Of a stretch of 64,000 nt of DNA, positions 8,589 to 17,499 are shown one piece after another (position 1 is the stretch's first letter; each line of letters begins with the position of its first letter). The position numbers and the translations under genes were made by a program. The notes beneath the pieces were generated by a model that had not been told where the DNA came from, ran no database searches, and saw only the letters and a program-made list of their open reading frames with translations. This stretch comes from Microbacterium sp. C5A9 (GTDB lineage: Bacteria > Actinomycetota > Actinomycetes > Actinomycetales > Microbacteriaceae): assembly GCF_022627955.1 (NCBI RefSeq), contig NZ_JABXGD010000001.1, positions 434,001-498,000 of the forward strand. Direction: 5' to 3'.

Positions 8589-9077
8589 TCAGCGTGACAT
8601 CTGCGCGGCCAGGCGGGTGTCGGCCGTGATCTCGCGCCGGGTCCAGGTGAACTGATACCGGGCGTCGAAGGAGCGCGAGCAGCGCGCGCACGACGTGGGT
8701 CGTGACGGACGGCGGTGCCGATACGTGACGTGACCCGCGGCGCAGGTGCCGACCCACGGGGCGAGCTCGACGGCCGTCTCGCCGTGATGGGTGGTGCCGC
8801 CCACGTAGCCCAGCTCGCGAGCCACGCGCTTCCATGCGGGCCCGTGCGCGGCGGCGTGCCCCGCCAGCGCATGCGCGACCTCGTGCAGCAGCACCTGATG
8901 GATGTCGTCGTCGTCGAACCGGGCCGCCAGATACCGCGACACCGTGATGCGCTTCTTCGTGTAGTCGCACTGCCCTGCGCGACGCTTCGCATGATCGAAC
9001 CCGAAGGACCAGCTGTCGTCGAGGTGCAGCGCGATCAGTGCCTCGCCCCAGACCCGCACCCGGTCAAGTTCCGCCAT
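8589..9077 (-). CDS. SprT-like zinc metalloprotease-type protein
   Basis: A 162-residue SprT-like domain protein. The zinc-binding motif is HEVAH (His65, Glu66, His69), with His78 of the HGPAW motif as likely third ligand. A C-terminal zinc-ribbon-like segment carries CAAGH and CARC pairs near residues 110-135. Eukaryotic relatives (SPRTN) digest DNA-protein crosslinks; the bacterial role is undefined. The start codon is preceded by TAGCCT (complement of 9084-9089) with a six-base gap and no ribosome binding site, suggesting a leaderless transcript. Confidence 0.85.
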   Translation of the reverse strand: MAELDRVRVWGEALIALHLDDSWSFGFDHAKRRAGQCDYTKKRITVSRYLAARFDDDDIHQVLLHEVAHALAGHAAAHGPAWKRVARELGYVGGTTHHGETAVELAPWVGTCAAGHVTYRHRRPSRPTSCARCSRSFDARYQFTWTRREITADTRLAAQMSR

Positions 9078-9112
9078 GCGCTCAGGCTAAGCCATGCCGC
9101 CGACATCGCGGA

Positions 9113-9178
9113 GCATCCGGGCGTCAGCCGACGGGCATCCGGGCGTCAGCCGACGGGCATCCGGGCGTCAGCCGACGG
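9113..9178. repeat. Three perfect tandem copies of a 22-bp unit
   Basis: Copies lie at 9113-9134, 9135-9156 and 9157-9178. The third copy contains the last codons and the stop of the minus-strand TPR-like gene. Because 22 is one more than a multiple of three, the TGA in each copy falls in a different minus-strand frame (stops at 9168, 9146 and 9124). There is no spacer between copies, so it is not a CRISPR array. Confidence 0.95.
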
Positions 9179-9695
9179 GCAGAGGGGCGACGCGGTGCCG
9201 TTCCGCCGCCTCGATCGCGAGGAGCACGGTCTCGAGCTCGCTGTCGGCGGCCCCGGCTTCGCGGCGCAGGAACAGCGACTGCTTGAAACTCTCCCTGGCG
9301 GTCTCGTAATCGCCGGCCTCGTAGGCGTTCTTGCCGTGGTGCTGGTGTGCGAACGCCGCGATCGAGAGCCATCGCTGGCCCTCGGCCTCCGCCGCGCACG
9401 TCGCGAGCTCCTGCTCCGCGGCGGCGTGCGCGCCGCGGTACTGCAGAACGGTGGCGTGCAGAACCCGCGCGCGCAGCACGTCTCTGCGGGTGCCCGCCAT
9501 CCGGGCCTGGCGCACTGTCGTGTCGGCGAGGGCGAGGGACTCGTCGAGACGACCGAGCACCTTGAGCAGCCACACGCGCTCGAGCAGGGCGGGAAGACTG
9601 CGCTGCTCCTCGATCTCCGCGAGTCGCGCCGCGCATTCATCGAGATCGACCAGTTCGCGAAGACTCTCCCGGTCGTATCCTCGGATGAAACTCAT
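9168..9695 (-). CDS. Tetratricopeptide-repeat-like protein
   Basis: A 175-residue all-helical protein. Residues 25-165 show TPR-like helix pairs, including VWLLKVLGRLDESLALAD, VLHATVLQYRGAHAAAEQEL and HGKNAYEAGDYETARESFKQ, the last close to the TPR consensus. No enzymatic motif is seen, so it probably acts as a protein-binding scaffold. The ATG at 9695 was preferred over longer forms because AAGGAGAG lies just upstream of it. The last residues Pro-Val-Gly and the stop are part of a 22-bp triplicated repeat. Confidence 0.75.
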   Translation of the reverse strand: MSFIRGYDRESLRELVDLDECAARLAEIEEQRSLPALLERVWLLKVLGRLDESLALADTTVRQARMAGTRRDVLRARVLHATVLQYRGAHAAAEQELATCAAEAEGQRWLSIAAFAHQHHGKNAYEAGDYETARESFKQSLFLRREAGAADSELETVLLAIEAAERHRVAPLPVG

Positions 9696-9798
9696 TGCTC
9701 TCCTTCCGCAGCGTCCCCTCGACCAGTCTGCCCCGAGAGTGCTCGCTCCGTCGGTCGGCACGCCCCGCTCGCTCGCATCCGGGTGCGATCCGAGCTGT

Positions 9799-10659
9799 TC
9801 AGCGCAGGAAGAGAGACGCGTCGGGACGGGGGGATGCCACGGCGTCCTGATCGGTCACGACGCGCGCACCCTGCACGAATGCCGCGACCTCCGCCCCCTG
9901 CGCGATCTTCGCCGGGTGCGGCCCCGCGGCGAGCATCCGCGGAAGCCACTCGGTGGGCAGCGGACCGGCGGAGGCGGCGATCACGAGATTGCCGAATCGC
10001 CTCCCCTTCAGCACCTGTGCGTCGGCGAGGATGGCGACCTCGGGCAGCACCTCGGCGATCGTCGCGACCTGCCGGCGGGCGAACGCGAGTCCCGGTCCGT
10101 CGGCGACATTGATGAGGAGCACTCCCGCCGGACCGAGCAGCTCGGCGATCTCGCGGTAGAACTCGATGCTGGTGAGGTGCGCCGGGGTCTGCGCGCCGGA
10201 GAAGACATCCGACACCACGAGGTCGCAGCTGCCGACGATCGCCGGGGGCAGTCGACGCACACCCTCTCGGGCGTCGCCGATGCGCAGCCGGATGGCGGCG
10301 CCGCGGGGGAGGGGCAGATGCTCACGCACCAGCGCGATGAGCGGCGCCTCGAGCTCGATGACCTGCTGGCGCGAGCCGGGCCTCGTCGCGTCGATGTAGC
10401 GGGGGATGGTCAGCGCTCCGGCGCCGAGGTGCACGGCAGTGAGAGCTCCGGCGGGGAGCTGATCGATCACGGCTCCCATGCGCACGATGTATTCGAAGTG
10501 AAGGTGCGTAGGATCGTCGAGGTCGACATGCGACTGAGGGGTGCCGTCGACCACCAGTTCGAAGCCGCTCGTGAACTCCGACGGGATGACGCGGGCCTCC
10601 CCGCCATGGTCGAGCCGGGTGTGCGGATGCTCGGCGTCGCGTGCTCGTGTCCGTCCCAT
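9799..10659 (-). CDS. Spermidine-synthase-like methyltransferase-fold protein
   Basis: A 286-residue member of the spermidine/spermine synthase-like superfamily. A SAM-type Rossmann core begins at AVHLGAGALTIPRYI near residue 75, followed by an acidic VIELEAPL strand end, a RIGDAREGVRRL loop and VVSDVFSGAQTP, where polyamine synthases have their catalytic Asp. Actinobacterial paralogues of this type are often annotated as spermidine synthase, but no partner gene is here and the aminopropyltransferase residues cannot be confirmed. The start ATG follows TAGTCT (complement of 10666-10671) by six bases. Confidence 0.75.
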   Translation of the reverse strand: MGRTRARDAEHPHTRLDHGGEARVIPSEFTSGFELVVDGTPQSHVDLDDPTHLHFEYIVRMGAVIDQLPAGALTAVHLGAGALTIPRYIDATRPGSRQQVIELEAPLIALVREHLPLPRGAAIRLRIGDAREGVRRLPPAIVGSCDLVVSDVFSGAQTPAHLTSIEFYREIAELLGPAGVLLINVADGPGLAFARRQVATIAEVLPEVAILADAQVLKGRRFGNLVIAASAGPLPTEWLPRMLAAGPHPAKIAQGAEVAAFVQGARVVTDQDAVASPRPDASLFLR

Positions 10660-10756
10660 TCCTCGAGACTACGCGGCTCTCAGACGCCGGTGGGACGGGC
10701 AGGGAGCGGGCCTCCGAGGCCCGATGTTACGGGCAAGTGACGTTTCCGGGAATAAC

Positions 10757-10785
10757 TTGCAGGGAATTAGTTAGTGATGAATACT
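10757..10785 (+). promoter_or_regulatory. Candidate promoter of the CUT1 sugar ABC operon
   Basis: TTGCAG (10757-10762), a 17-base spacer and AATACT (10780-10785), in an unusually AT-rich stretch ahead of the substrate-binding-protein gene. Similarity to consensus is moderate (3/6 and 4/6). Confidence 0.4.
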
Positions 10786-10842
10786 TTTTCCTAACCGGGT
10801 GGGTTCCCGAAGCCACCAGGACGTTCAAAGAGGAGATCCCTG

Positions 10843-12135
10843 ATGCATAAGCGCATTCTTCCGGTCGTGGCGCTCGGCGCCGTGGCCACCCTGGGCCTGG
10901 CGGCCTGCGCCGGTGGCGCGACCGACAACGGCGGGTCTGCAGACGGAGAGGGCCAGGAGCTCACCGTCTGGATCATGAAGGGCACCAACCCCGACGCGAG
11001 CGCGTTCTACGACGAGGTGTCCGCGGCGTTCGAGGAGGAGACCGGAGCGACGGTCACGATCGAGGAGATCCAGTGGGCCGACGCCCACGATCGCTTCGTG
11101 ACGTCGATCGCCGGTGGCACGACCCCCGACATCGCCGAGACCGGTACGACCTGGACCGCCGAGTTCGCGGATGCCGGCGCCCTCGAGCCGATCGACGAGT
11201 ACGTCGACGCCGAGAAGGGGCTGCGCGACGACCTCGTCGAAGGTCTCGCCGTCGCCGGAACCTATGACGACGAGCTGTACGGCATGCCCTGGTACGCCGG
11301 TGTGCGCTCGATCGTCTACCGCACCGACGTGTTCGAGGAGCTCGGCCTCGAGGCTCCGAAGACGTGGGACGACATCGTCACCGCGGGTGAGGCCATCAAG
11401 GCCGCCAAGCCCGACATGCTCCCGTTCCCGGTCGCCGGCGACGCCGAGTTCCAGGTCTACCCCTGGGTGTGGGGCGCGGGCGGAGAGGTCGCGACCCTCG
11501 ACGGCAAGACCTGGACCAGCGAGCTCGACAGCGACGAGTCGCAGGCCGGAATCGAGTTCTACACCGGACTCGCCACCGAGCACGGCTTCTCGTCGGCCGG
11601 TGCGACCACGTGGAAGGAGACCGACCTCCGCGACTCGTTCACGCAGGGCAACGTCGCGATGATGCTCTCCGGTTCCTGGACCCCGAAGGCGCTGATCGAG
11701 GCGAACCCCGACCTCGACGGCAAGATCGGCGCGGCCGTGATCCCCGGTGAGGACGGCGGCATCGCTCCGTCGGTGCTCGGCGGCTCGCACCTGTCGGTGT
11801 TCAACACCACCGAGAACCCGGAGCTCGCCTGGGAGTTCGTCAAGCTCATGACCACCGGCGAATTCGCCGAGAAGTGGGCGGACGAGACCGGGTACTTCCC
11901 GGGCGTCCAGTCGGCGATGGAAGAGGCGCTCGCCTCGACCGACCCGCTCGTCGCTCCGTTCGCGCAGCAGATGGTCGAGGGCGGAGCATCCGTGCCGGTG
12001 ACCCCCAACTTCGGCGCCGTGCAGGCCAAGAAGACGACCAACTCGATGATCCAGGCGATCCTCAGCGGACAGAAGGACGTCGCCACCGCGACGAAGGATG
12101 CCGCTGCTGAGATGACCGACCTGCTCAACCAGTAA
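10843..12135 (+). CDS. Sugar ABC transporter substrate-binding lipoprotein (CUT1)
   Basis: Extracytoplasmic receptor of a CUT1 carbohydrate importer, 430 residues. The N-terminus is a lipoprotein signal with lipobox LAAC and modified Cys22. The mature part has the family-1 pattern: LTVWIMKGTNP strand, FEEETGATVTIEEIQWADAH, GTTPDIAETGTTW and the YGMPWYAGVRSIVYR signature, then late PSVLGGSHLSVF. AGAGGAGAT precedes the ATG. Two permeases, a NagZ-type glycosidase and an RpiR/MurR regulator follow, so amino sugars such as GlcNAc-containing saccharides are the likely ligand; this is inference from context. No ATPase gene is in the cluster, so a shared MsiK-type ATPase is probably used. Confidence 0.9.
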   Translation: MHKRILPVVALGAVATLGLAACAGGATDNGGSADGEGQELTVWIMKGTNPDASAFYDEVSAAFEEETGATVTIEEIQWADAHDRFVTSIAGGTTPDIAETGTTWTAEFADAGALEPIDEYVDAEKGLRDDLVEGLAVAGTYDDELYGMPWYAGVRSIVYRTDVFEELGLEAPKTWDDIVTAGEAIKAAKPDMLPFPVAGDAEFQVYPWVWGAGGEVATLDGKTWTSELDSDESQAGIEFYTGLATEHGFSSAGATTWKETDLRDSFTQGNVAMMLSGSWTPKALIEANPDLDGKIGAAVIPGEDGGIAPSVLGGSHLSVFNTTENPELAWEFVKLMTTGEFAEKWADETGYFPGVQSAMEEALASTDPLVAPFAQQMVEGGASVPVTPNFGAVQAKKTTNSMIQAILSGQKDVATATKDAAAEMTDLLNQ

Positions 12136-12149
12136 GGCTGTATCCCTCC

Positions 12150-13130
12150 ATGTCGATGGTGCAAGCGCCACTGCCGGCCACGAAGGCGGAGTCCACCTCC
12201 GCCTCCGTGGCCGGCGGCCGGCCGCAGAAGAAGCGAGGACTCTCGCTGATCTCGGCTCGTCCCTGGCTCCTCCTCGCCCCGGGCCTGGTCATCCTCGCGG
12301 TGCTCATGCTCTGGCCTCTCGTCCAGGTCGTCATCTACTCTCTGCAGGACTACGGTCTGCGCGAGATCAACACCGGTGAGAGCAACTGGATCGGCGTCGA
12401 CAACTACGTCGAGGCGCTCACCAACCCGACGCTCTGGACCGTGGTGCTGCCGAACACCGTCGGCTTCGCCGCCGTCGCCGTGTTCGTCACGGTCGCCGTG
12501 GGCACTCTCGTCGCGCTGCTCCTCGCACGACTCGGCACCGTGTGGCGCACGATCGTCTCGAGCTGCATCATGGTCGCGTGGGCGATGCCCGCGGTGACCG
12601 GCACCTACGTCTGGACCTTCATCTTCGATGCCGACCGGGGCATCTTCAACTCCGTCCTGACCGACCTCGGCCTGATGGACGATCCGGTCAACTGGTTCAC
12701 GAACCAGTGGTCGTTCTACGCCATCGTGCTCCTCAACGTCGTGCACCACGGCTTCCCGTTCGTGGCGATCACGGTGCTCGCCGGACTCCTCGGCGTCTCG
12801 AAGGAGATGCTCGAGGCCGCAGCCCTCGACGGCGCGAACGCGTGGATGCGGTTCTGGAAGATCATCTTCCCCACCCTGAAGCCCGTCTTCTCCGTCGTCA
12901 TCATCCTGTCGACCATCTGGGACTTCAAGGTCTTCGCGCAGGTCTACCTCATGCCCGGCGGTGGTGGCGGCAACCGGTCGGTGCTGAACCTCGGCGTCTG
13001 GTCGTACGTCGAGTCCTTCGGCCAGAACCGGTACGGATTCGGCGCCGCACTCGCCGTCCTGCTCACCCTCGTGCTGATCGGCATCACGATCGTGTACATC
13101 CGCTCCCTCATGAAGGAGGACGAGCTGTGA
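12150..13130 (+). CDS. Sugar ABC transporter permease (MalF-like)
   Basis: First membrane subunit of the CUT1 importer, 326 residues. After a polar N-terminus of about 40 residues there are six hydrophobic helices beginning at PWLLLAPGLVILAVLML. The EAA loop that contacts the ATPase reads EMLEAAALDGANAWMRFWKIIFPTLKP, near residues 220-245. It starts 14 bp after the binding-protein gene and overlaps the next permease by four bases (GTGA), so all are one operon. Confidence 0.92.
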   Translation: MSMVQAPLPATKAESTSASVAGGRPQKKRGLSLISARPWLLLAPGLVILAVLMLWPLVQVVIYSLQDYGLREINTGESNWIGVDNYVEALTNPTLWTVVLPNTVGFAAVAVFVTVAVGTLVALLLARLGTVWRTIVSSCIMVAWAMPAVTGTYVWTFIFDADRGIFNSVLTDLGLMDDPVNWFTNQWSFYAIVLLNVVHHGFPFVAITVLAGLLGVSKEMLEAAALDGANAWMRFWKIIFPTLKPVFSVVIILSTIWDFKVFAQVYLMPGGGGGNRSVLNLGVWSYVESFGQNRYGFGAALAVLLTLVLIGITIVYIRSLMKEDEL

Positions 13131-13960
13131 ACCCCCGCCCGTCTGTCATGTCGCGCGTCGGCACCGGCATCGCGATCGCCGCGGTCCTCATCTTCACCCT
13201 GTTCCCCGTCTACTGGATGGTCTCCAGCGCGCTCGACGGCAAGGCCTCCAGCGGCGGACAGTCGCTGCTGCCGCAGGAGTTCACGTTCGACAACTTCGCG
13301 TACGTCCTCACCGACGGCGGGTTCGGCACGTACCTGCGCAACTCGGCGATCGTCGCTCTGGTGACGGTGCTGGTCAGCGCGCTGGTCTGCCTGCTCGCGG
13401 CCGTCGCGGTCGCGCGCTTCCGCTTCAAGTTCCGCACCACGATCCTCATGATGATCCTGGTCGTGCAGATGGTGCCGCTCGAGGCCCTCGTCATCCCGCT
13501 CTTCCTGCAGGTCAAGAGCCTCGGGCTGCTCAACAGCATCCTGGGACTCATGGTCGTGTACGTCGCGCTGTCCCTCGCCTTCGGCATCTGGATGCTGCGC
13601 GGTTTCGTCGCGGCCGTTCCGGTGGAGCTCGAAGAGGCCGCCTACATCGACGGCGCCAGCTGGTGGCGGATGTTCCGGTCCATCCTGCTGCCGCTCGTGA
13701 TGCCGGGTCTCGTCGCGACGAGCATCTTCAGCTTCATCACGGCGTGGAACGAGTTCATCTTCGCGATGACGATCCTCGGCAGCGCGACCGACCAGTACAC
13801 GGTGTCGATCGGTCTGAAGTCCTTCTTCGGCCTGCACTCGAACGACTGGGGCAGCATCATGGCCGCGTCGACGATCATCACGATCCCGGTCATGATCTTC
13901 TTCGTCATCGTGCAGCGGCGCCTGTCCGCCGGTATGGTCGCCGGAGCGGTGAAGGGATGA
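13127..13960 (+). CDS. Sugar ABC transporter permease (MalG-like)
   Basis: Second membrane subunit of the CUT1 importer, 277 residues with six predicted helices starting near residue 11. The EAA motif ELEEAAYIDGASWWRMFRSI near residue 165 marks the ATPase contact loop. The GTG start overlaps the stop of the MalF-like gene (GTGA), and the stop overlaps the start of the GH3 gene (ATGA). The tight coupling of importer and glycosidase implies imported saccharides are cut in the cytosol. Confidence 0.92.
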   Translation: MNPRPSVMSRVGTGIAIAAVLIFTLFPVYWMVSSALDGKASSGGQSLLPQEFTFDNFAYVLTDGGFGTYLRNSAIVALVTVLVSALVCLLAAVAVARFRFKFRTTILMMILVVQMVPLEALVIPLFLQVKSLGLLNSILGLMVVYVALSLAFGIWMLRGFVAAVPVELEEAAYIDGASWWRMFRSILLPLVMPGLVATSIFSFITAWNEFIFAMTILGSATDQYTVSIGLKSFFGLHSNDWGSIMAASTIITIPVMIFFVIVQRRLSAGMVAGAVKG

Positions 13961-15483
13961 GCGACGAGCTCGAGCGTCTCGCGAACGGCGTTCTCTGGCC
14001 CGGCTTCTACGGCACCGAGGCCCCGGGGTGGTTGCTCGACGCGCTGCGCGGGGGACTCGCCGGCGTCGTGTACTTCGGCCAGAACGTCGGCGAGGGTCTC
14101 GCGGCGCTGAGCGCGCAGATCCTCACCGCCAACCCCGACGCGCTCATCGGGATCGACGAAGAGGGCGGCAGCGTCACGCGCCTCGAGTCCGTCTCGGGAT
14201 CGACCCTGGCGGGCGCCGCCCAGCTCGGTCTGGTCGACGATCTCGCGGCGACCGAGGCGACGGGTGCCGAGCTCGCGCGCCGTGTCCGCGCGATCGGCGG
14301 CAACGTCGTGCTCGGCCCGGTCGCCGACGTCAACACGGACCCGCGCAACCCGGTGATCGGGGTCCGGTCCTTCGGCGGCGACGAGCGCCTGGTCTCCCGG
14401 CACGTCGTCGCCGAGGTCGAGGGGCTTCAGCGCGCGGGCGTCGCCGCCTGCGTCAAGCACTTCCCGGGCCACGGCGACACCCACGTGGACTCGCATCACG
14501 CTCTTCCGGAGATCTCCCTCGACATCGCGGAGTTCGACCGCGTGCACCTCGAGCCGTTCCGTGCGGCGGTCGCCGCGGGCGTCGACACCATCATGACGGC
14601 CCACATCGTGGTGCCCGCGTGGGGCTCAGAGCCTGCGACGCTCAACCCGCGGATCCTCGGGATGCTGCGGGAGTGGGGCTTCGAGGGCGTCATCATCACC
14701 GACGCGCTCGACATGGCCGCGATCCGCGAGACGGTCGGGATCGGCGTCGGCGCCGCTCGCGCCCTCGCGGCGGGGGCCGACCTGCTGTGCATCGGCAACC
14801 CGACGAACCCCGGCAGGGAGGTCCATCCCGACCAGGACCTCCGCGACTATCTCTCCGCCCGCGATGGGATCGTCGACGCGCTCCGTGACGGCTCGCTGCC
14901 GCGGGCACGGGTCGAGGAGGCGGCGCGTCGCGTCGCCGCTCTCGCGCAGACGCTGCGTGCGCGTGCCGCGGACTCTCACGACGACGCCGCACCCGACGCC
15001 GCACCGGGGGCCGACAGCATCGTGCGCCGCGCGGTCCGCGGTGCACGCGGCGACGCCGCCGAACTGGCGGTGCTCGACGCGCGGCGTCGATCATCGCTCG
15101 CGATCGACAGCGCGGCCGCCTACGTCGCCGCGACTCTCGCCGGTGACGGGCACGTCGCGCGACTCGACGTCGCACGCACCTCGGTGCAGGAGCAGGATGC
15201 GGCGCTCGACGAGGTGATCGCCGCCGAGGGGCGGACGGTCGTGCTCGTCGACCGACCTGACGCCGACGACGACCAGCGCGCCCTGATCGAACGCGCGGCC
15301 GAGCGCGACCCCGGTGCGGTGGTCGTGAACGTCGGGCTCCCGTCCCAGCGTCCGCTCGTGCTCCCCACCGTCGAGGTGGGGGCCGCCAGCCGCGTCGGAG
15401 CGCAGGCCGCCAGGGATCGGCTGCGCGGAGCATACGCGCGCAGCGCCGGTTCGTCACCGGGTGACGCCGAACACGACGACTGA
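13957..15483 (+). CDS. Glycoside hydrolase family 3, NagZ-type beta-N-acetylhexosaminidase
   Basis: A 508-residue GH3 enzyme expected to remove terminal N-acetylglucosamine from muropeptides or chito-oligosaccharides. NagZ signatures are complete: GIDEEGGSVTRL near residue 65, KHFPGHGDTHVDSH at 167-180 (His180 the catalytic acid/base in the NagZ Asp-His dyad), and ITDALDM with nucleophile Asp249. A C-terminal domain of about 150 residues follows the barrel, as in two-domain Gram-positive NagZ proteins. No signal peptide is visible, so it acts in the cytosol. Some actinobacterial relatives are phosphorylases rather than hydrolases, which sequence alone cannot settle. Confidence 0.92.
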   Translation: MSDELERLANGVLWPGFYGTEAPGWLLDALRGGLAGVVYFGQNVGEGLAALSAQILTANPDALIGIDEEGGSVTRLESVSGSTLAGAAQLGLVDDLAATEATGAELARRVRAIGGNVVLGPVADVNTDPRNPVIGVRSFGGDERLVSRHVVAEVEGLQRAGVAACVKHFPGHGDTHVDSHHALPEISLDIAEFDRVHLEPFRAAVAAGVDTIMTAHIVVPAWGSEPATLNPRILGMLREWGFEGVIITDALDMAAIRETVGIGVGAARALAAGADLLCIGNPTNPGREVHPDQDLRDYLSARDGIVDALRDGSLPRARVEEAARRVAALAQTLRARAADSHDDAAPDAAPGADSIVRRAVRGARGDAAELAVLDARRRSSLAIDSAAAYVAATLAGDGHVARLDVARTSVQEQDAALDEVIAAEGRTVVLVDRPDADDDQRALIERAAERDPGAVVVNVGLPSQRPLVLPTVEVGAASRVGAQAARDRLRGAYARSAGSSPGDAEHDD

Positions 15484-15497
15484 GGCAGGATGGCCAC

Positions 15498-16370
15498 GTG
15501 GACGCTGATGTTCTTGCACTGGTACGCCGAGCCGTACCGCGCCTGAGCGCCGCGGAGGCCAAGGTCGCCGAGACGATACTCGGCGACCCCACGCTCGTCG
15601 TCGATCTCGCGATCAACGATCTGGCGCGCTTGTGCAGCACATCGCTGTCGACCGTCGCGCGCTTCGCCCAGTCGCTCGGCTTCAGCGGGTATCGCGAACT
15701 CCGTGTGGCCGTCGCCCGCACGGTCACGTTGGCGCAGGCGCAGCAGGCGCGTTTCGGACTCGACACCACCGCGATCAGTCCCGACGACGAGCCCGCGGCG
15801 ATCGCCGCGAAGCTCGCTGCCCAGGAGATCGACGCGATAGAGAAGACCGCTCGGGGCCTCGACGCCGCGGCGCTGGACCGGGTGGCTCTCGCGCTGGTCG
15901 AGGCACGGCACATCGACCTGTTCGGCCAGGCGGCATCGTCGCTCACTGCGCAGGACCTGCAGCAGAAGCTCGCGCGCATCGGATGCTCGGTGGCGCATTC
16001 GGCCGATCCTCACCTCGCCGTCACGACCGCCTCGCTGCGCTCGTCGGAGGACGTGGTCATCGGCTTCTCGCACGGCGGGGAGACGGCCGAGGTCGTGCAG
16101 GCGATCGAGGTCGCCCGCGACGCCGGAGCCCTGTCCGTCGCGATCACGAGCGCGGGAGATTCCACGCTGGCCCTGGCGGCCGACATCGCTCTGCTGACCC
16201 ACGCCCACGAGTCGCCCTTCCGCATGGCGGCGATGTCGAGCCGCATCGCTCAGCTGGCGCTCGTCGACATCCTGTTCGTGCGGGTCGTGCAGCATCGCGG
16301 CGAGCCTGTCTCGATCCCGCTGCAGCTCACCCATCAGGCGGCCGCTCCGCGTCGCCGCCCTCCGAGCTGA
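15498..16370 (+). CDS. MurR/RpiR family transcriptional regulator
   Basis: A 290-residue regulator with an N-terminal RpiR-type helix-turn-helix (residues 1-80, including LARLCSTSLSTVARFAQSLGFSGYRELR) and a C-terminal SIS sugar-phosphate-binding domain (about 115-250; HIDLFGQAASSL, GFSHGGETAEVVQ, ITSAGDSTLAL). SIS domains in this family bind phosphorylated amino sugars such as MurNAc-6-P or GlcNAc-6-P, which fits its position directly after the GH3 gene. The GTG start has a weak upstream GAGGCAGGA. It probably controls the CUT1-NagZ operon and perhaps the divergent kinase/peptide operons; no operator was identified with confidence. Confidence 0.9.
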   Translation: MDADVLALVRRAVPRLSAAEAKVAETILGDPTLVVDLAINDLARLCSTSLSTVARFAQSLGFSGYRELRVAVARTVTLAQAQQARFGLDTTAISPDDEPAAIAAKLAAQEIDAIEKTARGLDAAALDRVALALVEARHIDLFGQAASSLTAQDLQQKLARIGCSVAHSADPHLAVTTASLRSSEDVVIGFSHGGETAEVVQAIEVARDAGALSVAITSAGDSTLALAADIALLTHAHESPFRMAAMSSRIAQLALVDILFVRVVQHRGEPVSIPLQLTHQAAAPRRRPPS

Positions 16371-16412
16371 ATCGACGGACCCGCTGTCGGCCGCCGGCGT
16401 CGACCGGGTGAC

Positions 16413-17333
16413 TCAGTCGATGTGATCGCGCGTGCTGGTGAGCGCCCGCGTCGCGATCCGGTGCGCTCGGGCGAGGCTCCCGGTGAGCGACAGTCCGCTG
16501 AGGACCCCGGCGAGGAACCCGGCGGCGAACGCGTCCCCGGCGCCGACGGTCTCGACGACGGGCGCGTCCAGCGCGGCGCTCTCGATGCGCTCCGCGCCGT
16601 CGTACGCGGTGGCACCGCCGGGACGGGTCACGACCAGGTGTCTCGGCTGAGGAAGGAGCGTTCGCAGGCTGTCCGGATCGGAGGTGCCGAACACGGCGTC
16701 GGCGTCCGCCCCCGTGCAGAAGACCACATCCGCCCGGCGCGCGTAGTCGGTGATCGCGGCCCGTCCCTCGTCGTGGCGTCCGCGCCACAGTGCCGGGCGC
16801 CAGTTCACGTCGAAGCTGATCAGCCCGGACTCCCGAGGGGCAGCGAAGACCGCATCCTGCGCCGCGCGGGCCGTGTCCGACAGCGCAGGGGTGATGCCGG
16901 TGGTGTGCACGAGCGCAGCCCGCTGGATCAGCCGCGAGACATCGGGCAGGGCGATGGTCTCGGGGGACATCGCGGCGGCCGCGGATCCGCGGCGGTAGTA
17001 GTGCATCGCGCTGTCGACGGACCCCTCGGGGAGGGGCCTGAGCTCCTTCACGTACAGGCCGGTGGGAGCCTCCGGATCGACCTCGATCGCCGAGTCGTCG
17101 ACTCCGTGTCGACGAAGCTCCGCGCGCAGGAAGCGCCCGAAGCCGTCGTCGCCGACGCGGGACACGACCGCTGCGCCGACGCCCGCGGATGCCAGCGCGA
17201 TCGCGGTGTTCCATTCGGCTCCGGCGAGGGAGCGGTGGAACGTGCGGCAGTCCTCGAGGGGGCCGGCGACCGAGGGGACGAGAGAGACCAGACCCTCGCC
17301 GAGACACACGGCGAGGGGAGAGGAGTCGGGCAC
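16413..17333 (-). CDS. PfkB family sugar kinase (KDG-kinase-like)
   Basis: A 306-residue ribokinase-fold kinase. The N-terminal LAGAEWNTAIALASAG motif binds sugar, RVGDDGFGRFL follows, and the C-terminal ETVGAGDAFAAGF contains the catalytic Asp and anion hole. Overall layout resembles 2-keto-3-deoxygluconate kinases, but a neighbouring GH3/RpiR cluster makes an amino-sugar substrate possible. The GTG start sits seven bases after TAATCT (complement of 17341-17346). It is divergent from the oligopeptide ABC operon and converges on the RpiR gene. Confidence 0.85.
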   Translation of the reverse strand: MPDSSPLAVCLGEGLVSLVPSVAGPLEDCRTFHRSLAGAEWNTAIALASAGVGAAVVSRVGDDGFGRFLRAELRRHGVDDSAIEVDPEAPTGLYVKELRPLPEGSVDSAMHYYRRGSAAAAMSPETIALPDVSRLIQRAALVHTTGITPALSDTARAAQDAVFAAPRESGLISFDVNWRPALWRGRHDEGRAAITDYARRADVVFCTGADADAVFGTSDPDSLRTLLPQPRHLVVTRPGGATAYDGAERIESAALDAPVVETVGAGDAFAAGFLAGVLSGLSLTGSLARAHRIATRALTSTRDHID

Positions 17334-17396
17334 GATCTGGAGATTACCGGATCACTTCGGTGAATCATCCGATACCGGAATGCAACCTGGAGATGT

Positions 17397-17425
17397 TTCG
17401 GATCGGTCGGCGCACTGGGTAGCGT
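17397..17425 (+). promoter_or_regulatory. Candidate promoter of the oligopeptide ABC operon
   Basis: TTCGGA (17397-17402), a 17-base spacer and TAGCGT (17420-17425), about 75 bp before the binding-protein start. TAGCGT is the same -10 variant seen before several other genes in the window. Confidence 0.4.
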
Positions 17426-17499
17426 CGATGCAACACGATTTCCGGACCCGAAGACGTCTCCGGAACGCGCACAGCAGCGCTCGACAGGAAGGTCACACA

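Noticed and set aside
9113..9178. CRISPR-like short repeats
   Set aside because: The three 22-bp copies are directly adjacent with no spacers, and no cas gene is in the window.
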